Source of the DNA: DASXRA01 sp036506155
GTDB lineage: Bacteria > Actinomycetota > Actinomycetes > Mycobacteriales > Jatrophihabitantaceae
NCBI GenBank assembly: GCA_036506155.1
Contig: DASXSF010000153.1
Span: 62,001-126,000 of the forward strand
Length of the DNA stretch: 64,000 bases
Direction: 5' to 3'
The position numbers and the translations under genes are program-made. The notes beneath the pieces were generated by a model, which was given only the letters and a program-made list of their open reading frames with translations, did not search any database and had not been told where the DNA came from. Below, piece after piece: positions 57,827-64,000 of the stretch. Within the stretch, counting starts at the first letter, position 1, and the number at the start of each line of letters is the position of its first letter.

Positions 57827-58756
57827 TTAGTCTGCCGCGTCCATCCGGGCGCGCTGTTCGTCGGTCAGCGTCAGCCGGGCCCCGGCCAGCGCCTCGTCGA
57901 GCTGCGCCGCGGTGCTCACCCGGACGATCGGCGTGATGGCCGGACTCCCGCCGATGAGCCAGGCCAACACGACCTGGTTGCGCGTTGCGCCCAGTTCGGA
58001 GGCCACCTCGTTCAGGGCGGCCAGCCGCCGGGTCGTGCCGGGGTGGTCGTAGCCCTCGGGCAGCGGCCGGTCCGCGCGTACGTACGCCCCCTCGATCAGC
58101 GTCGTGTACGCCCAGATGTCGAGATGCTCGGACGCGGCGTAGTCAAGCGTCTCGTCGCTCACCGACCCGAACCGGTGGCCGTGCACCAGCACGCCCGGCC
58201 GTGGCACCACGTACGAGTGGCGCAGCTGCAGGGCGGTGTACCCGGCCACGCCGAGCGAGCGGGCCGCGGCCCTCGCCTGTTCGACCCGCCACGTCGCGTG
58301 GTTGGACGCGCCGAGCCGGCCCACCACGCCGCTTGCCGCGAGCTCGCCGAAGGCGCCGACCGTCTCGTCGACCGGCACCGACCGGTCCTCCATGTGCGCC
58401 CAGTACAGATCGACCCGGTCGGTGCGCAGCCGTTCGAGGCTGCCCTGGATCGCCTCTTTGATCACCGTGGCCGACAGACCCTCTCGATTGACGGGGTAGC
58501 CGCCCGGTACCCGGGGCTCGGCGCCCATCTTGGTGCTGAGGTACACCCGATCGCGCACCCCCGGCCGGGCGGCGAACCACGCGCCGAGCACGGTCTCGGC
58601 CGCGCCACCGCGGCCGGTCGGGTCTTCCCAGAACGCGTAGTTGTTCGCTGTGTCGATCATCGTGCCGCCACCGTCCACGAACCGATCCAACAGCTCGAAG
58701 GAGGCGTGCTCGTCCTGCCGAGTTCCGAAGAACATCGCGCCTAGTACAAGATTCAT
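57827..58756 (-). CDS. Aldo/keto reductase, tandem copy 2
   Basis: This 309-residue AKR is highly similar to its downstream neighbour ('GGTMIDTANNYAFWEDP', 'VYLSTKMGAEP', 'DLYWAHMEDRSVPVDETV', 'VVLAWLIGGSPAITPIV'), so the pair is a tandem duplication. ATG 58756 is chosen because the MerR-type promoter lies directly upstream; the open frame continues 5' only as shadow. It is the first gene of the two-gene unit. Confidence 0.92.
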   Translation of the reverse strand: MNLVLGAMFFGTRQDEHASFELLDRFVDGGGTMIDTANNYAFWEDPTGRGGAAETVLGAWFAARPGVRDRVYLSTKMGAEPRVPGGYPVNREGLSATVIKEAIQGSLERLRTDRVDLYWAHMEDRSVPVDETVGAFGELAASGVVGRLGASNHATWRVEQARAAARSLGVAGYTALQLRHSYVVPRPGVLVHGHRFGSVSDETLDYAASEHLDIWAYTTLIEGAYVRADRPLPEGYDHPGTTRRLAALNEVASELGATRNQVVLAWLIGGSPAITPIVRVSTAAQLDEALAGARLTLTDEQRARMDAAD

Positions 58757-58763
58757 GCAGTCG

Positions 58764-58794
58764 ATCGTGCAACCCGGAGTGCGCTCCAGGTCAA
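58764..58794 (-). promoter_or_regulatory. MerR-type promoter/operator of the aldo/keto reductase operon
   Basis: On the minus strand: TTGACC (58789-58794), a long 19-nt spacer, then CACGAT (58764-58769). The spacer holds a dyad, ACCnGGAG-N4-CTCCnGGT (58772-58791). An overlong spacer with a dyad between -35 and -10 is the hallmark of MerR-activated promoters. Confidence 0.75.
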
Positions 58795-58798
58795 GCGT

Positions 58799-58804
58799 TA
58801 TTCT
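58799..58804 (+). promoter_or_regulatory. -10 box (TATTCT) of the merR gene
   Basis: TATTCT lies 6 nt before ATG 58811 and right beside the MerR dyad, so the regulator can influence its own gene. Confidence 0.45.
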
Positions 58805-58810
58805 GCACGC

Positions 58811-59164
58811 ATGTACTCGCCGGGACAGGTTGCCGACAAGACCGGATTCAGCCTCGACACGCTGCGCTACTACGAACGCGTCGGCCTGCTCGACGGCATC
58901 GCCCGTACCTCGGGCGGGCGCCGCTCGTTCTCGGACGACGACATCGACTGGCTCGGGGTGTTGCGGTGCCTGCGCGACACGGGCATGCCCATCGCGCACA
59001 TGCTGCGCTACGCCGAACTGTGCCGCTCCGGCGACGGCACCATCGCCGAGCGGATCACCCTCCTTGAAGAACACGACCAGGCGGTCGACCGGCAAATCCG
59101 CGAGCTGCGTGCCCAGCAGCGGCACATCCGCGACAAGATCGCCTGGTATCGGACGCAGGCTTGA
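58811..59164 (+). CDS. MerR-family transcriptional regulator
   Basis: The 117 residues have a winged helix-turn-helix 'MYSPGQVADKTGFSLDTLRYYERVGLL', then 'RSFSDDDIDWLGVLRCLRDTGMPIAHMLRYAEL' and a C-terminal dimerising coiled coil. There is no Cys-rich metal site, so it is more like the AdhR/NmlR redox or aldehyde sensors, which often control aldo/keto reductases. It is divergent from the AKR pair with its operator between. Confidence 0.92.
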   Translation: MYSPGQVADKTGFSLDTLRYYERVGLLDGIARTSGGRRSFSDDDIDWLGVLRCLRDTGMPIAHMLRYAELCRSGDGTIAERITLLEEHDQAVDRQIRELRAQQRHIRDKIAWYRTQA

Positions 59165-59188
59165 CCGCTGCGGGATGCATGGCAGAAT
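59161..59188 (+). promoter_or_regulatory. Promoter of cimA
   Basis: TTGACC (59161-59166) overlaps the merR stop, followed by 16 nt and CAGAAT (59183-59188). Seven nt later a GTG begins the leader peptide, the same -10 to GTG distance as at ilvB. Confidence 0.5.
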
Positions 59189-59195
59189 GCTCGTC

Positions 59196-59225
59196 GTGCA
59201 CCGCAACTTCGTCATTATCAGTTAG
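59196..59225 (+). CDS. cimA leader peptide (MHRNFVIIS)
   Basis: Nine codons, GTG to TAG, with Val-Ile-Ile (GTC ATT ATC) just before the stop. An in-frame ATG at 59187 would give MLVVHRNFVIIS, but it overlaps the -10. The Ile codons suit sensing of isoleucyl-tRNA, the end product of the citramalate route. The second Ile codon ends 5 nt before the stem, as at ilvB. Confidence 0.65.
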   Translation: MHRNFVIIS

Positions 59226-59254
59226 CGCGTCGGACCAGCTCGACTCCGACGCGC
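59225..59254 (+). other. Leader RNA stem of the cimA attenuator
   Basis: GCGCGTCGGA (59225-59234) pairs perfectly with TCCGACGCGC (59245-59254) around a 10-nt loop that again holds AGCTC. It is homologous in sequence to the ilvB stem. Confidence 0.7.
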
Positions 59255-59285
59255 AGACCCTTCGCCATCCGGCGGAGGGTCTTTT
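59255..59285 (+). terminator. Rho-independent terminator of the cimA attenuator
   Basis: AGACCCTTCGCC (59255-59266) pairs with GGCGGAGGGTCT (59271-59282), with one G-U pair and a 4-nt loop, followed by TTTTCT. It ends 15 bp before cimA. Confidence 0.85.
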
Positions 59286-59300
59286 CTATTGGAGGCATCC

Positions 59301-60872
59301 ATGCTCACCGACGGCTTTCACGTCTTCGACACGACGCTGCGCGACGGGGCCCAGCGCGAGGGGATCAGCTACTCGGTCGCCGACAAGCTCGCGGTCGCCC
59401 GGCTGCTCGACCAGGTCGGGGTCGGCTTCATCGAAGGCGGCTGGCCAGGGGCACTCCCTAAGGACACCGAGTTCTTCGCCCGCGCCGCGGACGGCGAGCT
59501 CACGCTCAAGAACGCGGTTCTGGTCGCGTTCGGCGCGACGCGCAAGGCCGGCGTCCGGGTCGAGGACGACCCGCAGGTGCGCGCCCTGCTCGACTCGCGC
59601 GCGCCGGTCGTCACGCTCGTCGCGAAGTCCGATGTGTGGCACGTCGAGCGGGCGCTGCGCACCACGCTGGAGGAGAACCTCGCCATGGTGCGCGACACGG
59701 TGGCGTACCTGCGCGAGCAGGGCCGGCGGGTGTTTCTCGACTGCGAGCACTTCTTCGACGGGTACAAGCACGACCCTGACTACGGGGTACGGGTGCTCGA
59801 CGCGGCGGCCGAAGCCGGCGCCGACGTCGGCGTGCTCTGCGACACGAACGGCGGCATGTTGCCGATGGGCGTCCATGCGACTGTCCACGCCGTACGCCGG
59901 CGTACGGGAATACGGCTCGGCATTCACACCCAGGACGACACAGGATGCGCCGTGGCCAACACCCTGGCCGCCGTCGATGCCGGCGCCACACACGCGCAGG
60001 GCACCGCGAACGGCTACGGCGAACGTGCCGGCAATGCCGACATCTTCGCGGTGATCGGCGGGCTGGTCACGAAGATGGGGCTGGACGTCCTGCCCGACGG
60101 CTGCCTCGCCGAGATGGTGCGCGTCTCCCACGCCATCGCCGAGATCGCCAACCTCGCCCCGAACACCCACCAGCCGTACGTCGGCTCCTCGGCGTTCGCG
60201 CACAAGGCGGGGCTGCACGCGTCTGCGATCAAGGTATCGCCGGAGCTGTACAACCACCTCGATCCGGCCGTGGTCGGCAACGACCAGCGCATCCTCGTCA
60301 CCGAGATGGCCGGCCGCGCGTCGGTCGAACTGAAGTCGCGTGAGCTCGGCGTGGACGTGACGTCGCGGCCCGACGTGGTCGGCAAGGTCGTCGACCGAGT
60401 CAAGCAGCGCGAAGCCGAGGGCTGGTCGTACGAGGCGGCAGACGCGTCGTTCGAGCTGCTGCTGCGCGAGGAACTGGGCGGTGCCACGACTCCTTTCAGT
60501 GTCGAGTCGTACCGGGTGATCGTCGAGCGGCGCGACGACGGCTCGCTCGTCAGCGAGGCCACCGTCAAACTCCACGCCGGCGCGCGGCGAGTGATCTCGA
60601 CCGATGAGGGCAACGGGCCGGTGAACGCCCTGGACCGGGCGCTGCGCTCAGCGTTGGAAACCGCCTACCCGCGTCTGGCAGAACTCGAGCTCACCGACTA
60701 CAAGGTGCGCATCCTGCCCGGCAGGCACGGCACAGACGCGGTGACCCGGGTACTCGTCGAGACGTCGGACGGCCAGCGCGAGTGGACCACGGTGGGCGTG
60801 CACGGCAACGTGATCGAGGCGTCGTGGCTCGCCCTCTCCGACGCGGTGCGCTACGGCCTGCTGCACGAGTAG
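59301..60872 (+). CDS. cimA: (R)-citramalate synthase
   Basis: It condenses pyruvate and acetyl-CoA to citramalate, giving 2-oxobutyrate for isoleucine without threonine. The 523 residues have an HMGL-like barrel 'FHVFDTTLRDGAQREGISYSVADKL', the metal motif 'GIHTQDDTGCAVANTLAAVDAGATHAQGTANGYGERAGN', 'AFAHKAGLHASAI' and a C-terminal LeuA dimer/allosteric domain. Length and 'DTTLRDGAQ' favour CimA over LeuA or homocitrate synthase. ATG 59301 has GGAGG 5 nt upstream. Confidence 0.92.
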   Translation: MLTDGFHVFDTTLRDGAQREGISYSVADKLAVARLLDQVGVGFIEGGWPGALPKDTEFFARAADGELTLKNAVLVAFGATRKAGVRVEDDPQVRALLDSRAPVVTLVAKSDVWHVERALRTTLEENLAMVRDTVAYLREQGRRVFLDCEHFFDGYKHDPDYGVRVLDAAAEAGADVGVLCDTNGGMLPMGVHATVHAVRRRTGIRLGIHTQDDTGCAVANTLAAVDAGATHAQGTANGYGERAGNADIFAVIGGLVTKMGLDVLPDGCLAEMVRVSHAIAEIANLAPNTHQPYVGSSAFAHKAGLHASAIKVSPELYNHLDPAVVGNDQRILVTEMAGRASVELKSRELGVDVTSRPDVVGKVVDRVKQREAEGWSYEAADASFELLLREELGGATTPFSVESYRVIVERRDDGSLVSEATVKLHAGARRVISTDEGNGPVNALDRALRSALETAYPRLAELELTDYKVRILPGRHGTDAVTRVLVETSDGQREWTTVGVHGNVIEASWLALSDAVRYGLLHE

Positions 60873-61414
60873 CGCAGGAACACCACGCCGCCCGCGAACC
60901 GGCGTTGCTCGAGCAGCTCGAGAGCGAGGCGGATACCGTCGGGCAGCGCGGCCGTTCCGCCACCGACGACTACCGGGTTGAGGAACAGCTGCAGCTCGTC
61001 GACCAGGTCAGCCGCGAGCGCCGCCGCGGCAAGGCTTGGACCGCCGATGCTGATATCCCGTTCGGCAGCCGCCTTCAGCGCGCGTACCGCATCGGGATCG
61101 AATCGGCTGAAAAGGCGAGTGCGGGGGCTCGACACGGAATGCATCGTCGTGGAGTAGACGACCTTCTCGGTGCCCTGCCACATCGCCGCGAAATCGCGCG
61201 TCACCTGCGGTCCCTCGACGGTGGACGCGGTATCCCAGGGGCGCAGCACGTCGTACATCCGCCGCCCGAGCAGGTGCGTGCCGATCGGCCGCGTCACGTC
61301 GTTGACGAAGGCGTGCACCTCATCGTCCGGGGCGGCCCATTCGAAATGGCCGTCCTTGTCGGCGATGTAGCCGTCGAGGGAGGCGATCGCCGAGTAGATC
61401 AGCTTCGCAGGCAT
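60851..61414 (-). CDS. Dihydrofolate reductase-fold protein (RibD C-terminal type)
   Basis: The 187 residues have 'LIYSAIASLDGYIADKDGHFEWAAPDDEVHAFVND', 'HLLGRRMYDVLRPWD' and 'DISIGGPSLAAAALAADLVDELQLFLNPVVVGGGTAALP', the common YyaP/RibD_C layout. It is a probable NADPH-dependent reductase of unknown substrate, not a true FolA. It converges on cimA with a 22-bp overlap. Confidence 0.88.
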   Translation of the reverse strand: MPAKLIYSAIASLDGYIADKDGHFEWAAPDDEVHAFVNDVTRPIGTHLLGRRMYDVLRPWDTASTVEGPQVTRDFAAMWQGTEKVVYSTTMHSVSSPRTRLFSRFDPDAVRALKAAAERDISIGGPSLAAAALAADLVDELQLFLNPVVVGGGTAALPDGIRLALELLEQRRFAGGVVFLRYSCSRP

Positions 61415-61716
61415 GCGGCGCAGTCGTGGGTGCAGGCGTCAACGGACGTGCAGGCATCCGCCACCGCAGCGGCGATCGCGGCGTCAAGCCGTGCCTCGGC
61501 ACGGTCGGCACGGATGCTCCTGAGCAGCCCCCAGACGACCAGGCCGACCGGGAGGGCCGCGACCAGCGCGATCGTCGCCAGCACTCGCACCACGCTCGGT
61601 GCCGGGCCGACCCACGGCATGATCCCGGCGGCGACGAGCAGCACTGCGATCAGCCCGGCCGTCGCGGCGGCACGGCGTCGGCGCTCGATCGGCACGGCCG
61701 ACAGCTGCGAAGCCAT
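61399..61716 (-). CDS. Small two-helix membrane protein with Cys-rich C-terminus
   Basis: The 105 residues have a basic start (PIERRRRAAA), two hydrophobic helices (about 18-36 and 42-64), then a soluble helix ending in 'CTSVDACTHDCAACLRS', four Cys within 15 residues. The Cys cluster may bind metal or form disulfides. ATG 61716; the open frame runs further 5' as Arg/Pro-rich shadow. It overlaps the DHFR-like gene by 16 bp. No family recognised. Confidence 0.6.
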   Translation of the reverse strand: MASQLSAVPIERRRRAAATAGLIAVLLVAAGIMPWVGPAPSVVRVLATIALVAALPVGLVVWGLLRSIRADRAEARLDAAIAAAVADACTSVDACTHDCAACLRS

Positions 61717-61722
61717 GACCGG

Positions 61723-61728
61723 TAGCCT
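61723..61728 (+). promoter_or_regulatory. -10 box (TAGCCT) of the FAH-family gene
   Basis: TAGCCT lies 8 nt before GTG 61737, but only 2 nt before ATG 61731. The leaderless rule therefore picks the GTG, giving the typical 'MRIARF' start. Confidence 0.45.
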
Positions 61729-61736
61729 AAATGCTC

Positions 61737-62495
61737 GTGCGTATCGCCCGCTTCGTGGCCCCGACGGGCTTGTCCTGGGGGGTTGTCGAGGGCGACGAGG
61801 TCGCCGCGATCGACGGTCACCCATTCGCCGCGATCACGTTCACGGGCGCCCGGTGGCCGTTGGCCGAGGTGCGGATGTTGTCGCCGATCCTGCCCAGCAA
61901 GGTCGTGGCGGTGGGCCGCAATTACGCCGAGCACGCCCGCGAGCTCGGTAATGAGGTGCCGGCGACACCGCTGTTGTTCCTCAAGCCGTCGACGTCGGTG
62001 ATCGGCACCGGCGACGTGATCCGGCTGCCGCCCGACTCCGCGCAGGTGGAGCACGAAGCCGAGCTCGCCGCGGTGATCGGCCGCCCCGCCAAGGACGTCG
62101 CTCGCGAGAAGGCGCTCGACCACGTGCTCGGTTACACCGCCGCCAACGACGTGACCGCGCGCGACCAGCAGCGCGCCGACGTGCAGTTCACCCGGGCGAA
62201 GGGCTACGACTCGTTCTGCCCGATCGGTCCGTGGATCGAGACGGTGCTCGACCCGTCCGACCTGCGCATCACGGCGACGGTCAGCGGTGAGCTGCGTCAG
62301 GACGGGCGGACCAGCCAGATGGTTCACGACGTCGCCGCGTTGATCGCGTTCGTGTCGAACGTCATGACGCTGCTGCCCGGCGACGTGATCCTCACCGGAA
62401 CTCCGGCGGGTGTCGGCCCGCTGCGCGACGGTGACCGGGTCAGCATCGAGATCGAGGGGATCGGCACGCTGACGAACGAGGTGCGCGCGCGATGA
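61737..62495 (+). CDS. Fumarylacetoacetate hydrolase-family protein
   Basis: The 252 residues have 'VAVGRNYAEHARELGNEVPATPLLFLKPSTSVIGTGDVI' and metal ligands in 'VEHEAELAAVIGR' and 'GYTAANDVTARDQQRADVQFTRAKGYDSFCPIGPWI'. The family includes 2-hydroxyhepta-2,4-diene-1,7-dioate isomerase and acylpyruvases, or oxaloacetate tautomerase-like housekeeping enzymes. It is coupled to gltX by a 4-bp overlap, as with Rv2993c-gltX in mycobacteria. Confidence 0.9.
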   Translation: MRIARFVAPTGLSWGVVEGDEVAAIDGHPFAAITFTGARWPLAEVRMLSPILPSKVVAVGRNYAEHARELGNEVPATPLLFLKPSTSVIGTGDVIRLPPDSAQVEHEAELAAVIGRPAKDVAREKALDHVLGYTAANDVTARDQQRADVQFTRAKGYDSFCPIGPWIETVLDPSDLRITATVSGELRQDGRTSQMVHDVAALIAFVSNVMTLLPGDVILTGTPAGVGPLRDGDRVSIEIEGIGTLTNEVRAR

Positions 62496-63904
62496 TCAGG
62501 GTTAGGTTCTCTCCGTCGCCGACGGGTAACCCACATGTCGGGCTGATCCGCACCTGCCTGTTCAACTGGGCCTACGCCCGGCATGTCGGCGGTACGTTCG
62601 TCCTTCGGATCGAGGACACCGACGCGGCTCGCGACTCTGAGGAGAGCTACCGCGCGCTGCTGGACTCGCTGCGCTGGCTGGGCCTGAACTGGGATGAGGG
62701 GCCGGAGGTAGGCGGCCCGCACGGGCCGTACCGGCAAAGCGAGCGCCGGGCGATCTACGCCGACATTGCCGACCGGCTGGTGAAGGCCGGCCACGTCTAC
62801 GAGTCGTACTCGACACCCGAGGAGACCGAGGCCCGCCACCGCACGGCGGGGCGCGACCCGAAGCTCGGCTACGACAACTTCGACCGTTCGCTCACCGACG
62901 AGCAACGCGCGGCCTATCGCGCCGAGGGCCGCCAAGCGGTGCTGCGGGTCCGCATGCCCGACGAGGACGTCGGCTGGCACGACCTCGTGCGCGGCGACGT
63001 GTCCTTCGCGGCCGGGAGCGTGGCCGACTTCGTCGTCGTGCGGGCCAACGGCGATCCGCTCTACACGCTGACCAATCCGGTCGACGACGCCTTGATGCGG
63101 ATCACCCACGTGCTGCGCGGCGAGGACCTGCTGCCGTCCACGCCCCGGCAGATCGCGCTGTACCGGGCACTGATCGACATCGGCGTCACCGACTTCGTTC
63201 CGTCGTTCGGGCACCTGCCCTACGTCATGGGCGAGGGCAACAAAAAGCTGTCCAAGCGCGACCCGCAGTCGTCGCTGAAGCTCTATCGCGAGCAGGGCTA
63301 CCTGCCCGAGGGGCTGCTGAACTATCTCGCGCTGCTGGGCTGGTCCATCGCCGCCGACCGCGATGTGTTCAGCCTGGACGAGATGGTGGCCGCGTTCGAC
63401 ATCGCCGACGTCAACGCCAACCCGGCGCGGTTCGACCCGAAGAAGTGCGAAGCCATCAACGCCGCGCACATCCGCCTGCTCGATCCCGCCGAGTTCGCAC
63501 GGCGGCTCGCCGACTGGCTGCCCGGCGTGCCGTTCGAGCTCGTTGCCGCGGCCGCGCCGCTCGTGCAAGAGCGCGTCCAGACCCTCGCCGAGGCAGCGGA
63601 CATGCTGCGCTTCCTGGTCGTGGACGACATCGTGATCGACGCCACGGCGGCGAAACAGCTCGACACGGAAGTGCTCGGCGCGGCGATTCCCGCCCTTTCG
63701 GCGCTGCCCGTGTGGGAGGCGACCCCGATCGAGGACGCGCTTCGAGCGGTCCTGGTCGACGGTCTGGGTCTCAAGCCACGCCGTGCGTTCGGCCCGATCC
63801 GGGTGGCGGTCACCGGCCGGACGGTGTCGCCGCCGTTGTTCGAGTCGCTCGAGCTGCTTGGCCGCGACCGGGCACTGACGAGGCTGCAGGCGGCGCGCGG
63901 GTGA
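62492..63904 (+). CDS. gltX: Glutamyl-tRNA synthetase
   Basis: It charges tRNA(Glu). The 470 residues have the class I 'HIGH' box as HVGL in 'RFSPSPTGNPHVGLIRT' and 'KMSKS' as KLSKRD near residue 250. With gatCAB in the same window, it is probably non-discriminating and also makes Glu-tRNA(Gln) for transamidation. It overlaps the following HAD gene by GTGA. Confidence 0.96.
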   Translation: MIRVRFSPSPTGNPHVGLIRTCLFNWAYARHVGGTFVLRIEDTDAARDSEESYRALLDSLRWLGLNWDEGPEVGGPHGPYRQSERRAIYADIADRLVKAGHVYESYSTPEETEARHRTAGRDPKLGYDNFDRSLTDEQRAAYRAEGRQAVLRVRMPDEDVGWHDLVRGDVSFAAGSVADFVVVRANGDPLYTLTNPVDDALMRITHVLRGEDLLPSTPRQIALYRALIDIGVTDFVPSFGHLPYVMGEGNKKLSKRDPQSSLKLYREQGYLPEGLLNYLALLGWSIAADRDVFSLDEMVAAFDIADVNANPARFDPKKCEAINAAHIRLLDPAEFARRLADWLPGVPFELVAAAAPLVQERVQTLAEAADMLRFLVVDDIVIDATAAKQLDTEVLGAAIPALSALPVWEATPIEDALRAVLVDGLGLKPRRAFGPIRVAVTGRTVSPPLFESLELLGRDRALTRLQAARG

Positions 63905-64000
63905 GCAGTTCGGTCAGCGCGGTCTTCTTCGACGTCGACGACACATTGGTCGACTACACGTCGACCTCCCGCCGCGCACTGGACGACGCGATGGGTGCCG
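63901..64000 (+). CDS. HAD-superfamily hydrolase, N-terminal part
   Basis: Only the first 33 codons are in the window. 'AVFFDVDDTLVDY' is HAD motif I (DxDxT/V) with the nucleophile Asp at about residue 11, followed by the start of a helical cap. GTG start overlapping gltX by 4 bp, so it is translationally coupled. The rest lies beyond the right edge. Confidence 0.8.
   Translation, partial: MSSSVSAVFFDVDDTLVDYTSTSRRALDDAMGA

Overview
The window is a dense, high-GC stretch of an actinobacterial chromosome with bacterial housekeeping and metabolic genes on both strands. Gaps are short, ATGA/GTGA overlaps are frequent, and many start codons sit 6-8 nt behind a TAnnnT -10 box, as in leaderless actinobacterial transcription. 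Gene order recalls the Mycobacterium tuberculosis region Rv2992c-Rv3042c: an ABC ATPase, echA, a methyltransferase, an acyltransferase, a GT4 glycosyltransferase, a second methyltransferase, etfBA, iscS-mnmA, a MetE-like gene, ligA, an ACT-domain gene, gatCAB, an LppZ-like lipoprotein, a Cfp6-like gene, ilvBNC, leuB, an FAH-fold gene and gltX. Inserted genes such as cimA, ilvD, znu, aldo/keto reductases and alpha-glucan enzymes suggest a non-mycobacterial actinomycete. That placement is inference from remembered gene order. No tRNA, rRNA, CRISPR array, phage or transposase was seen.

Layout. 1-10,800: a methyltransferase tail, glgP, a DUF6159 membrane protein, a hydrolase/kinase pair, a DUF222-HNH protein, a putative metallopeptidase, glgX and an ABC ATPase. 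10,900-16,850: echA followed by a methyltransferase/HAD/acyltransferase/GT4/methyltransferase group resembling part of the mycobacterial methylglucose lipopolysaccharide locus, but without its GH57 gene. 17,000-24,900: etfBA, a broken MFS transporter gene, lhgO, iscS-mnmA and a MetE-like gene. 24,800-38,500: a GH15-like glucosidase, ligA, an acyltransferase-3/SGNH protein, an ACT-domain protein, gatCAB and small enzymes. 38,500-49,400: a channel-like membrane protein with an upstream in-frame stop, a LysR/DJ-1 divergon, an ArsR-SRPBCC-DinB operon, a zur-znuACB zinc block, a repeat-tailed membrane protein, a sugar-dehydrogenase-like lipoprotein and a 2-hydroxyacid dehydrogenase. 49,500-60,900: branched-chain amino-acid synthesis (ilvD, ilvBNC-leuB, cimA) with a MerR/aldo-keto-reductase unit between. 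60,850-64,000: a DHFR-like protein, a small membrane protein, an FAH-family enzyme, gltX and the start of a HAD gene.

How the genes work together. CimA and LeuB supply 2-oxobutyrate through citramalate (with LeuCD, which is not here). IlvBN, IlvC and IlvD then carry both the valine and isoleucine branches. Both ilvB and cimA are preceded by a short leader peptide rich in branched-chain codons, a 9-10 bp stem and a Rho-independent terminator. The two leaders share an identical 20-nt block and the same internal spacing, so they look like a duplicated attenuator that links the entry point of isoleucine synthesis to the common pathway. This is the most interesting signal I found. GatCAB with GltX implies indirect Gln-tRNA/Asn-tRNA synthesis, and IscS-MnmA is a tRNA thiolation pair. 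A GC-rich interspersed repeat occurs four times at gene borders.
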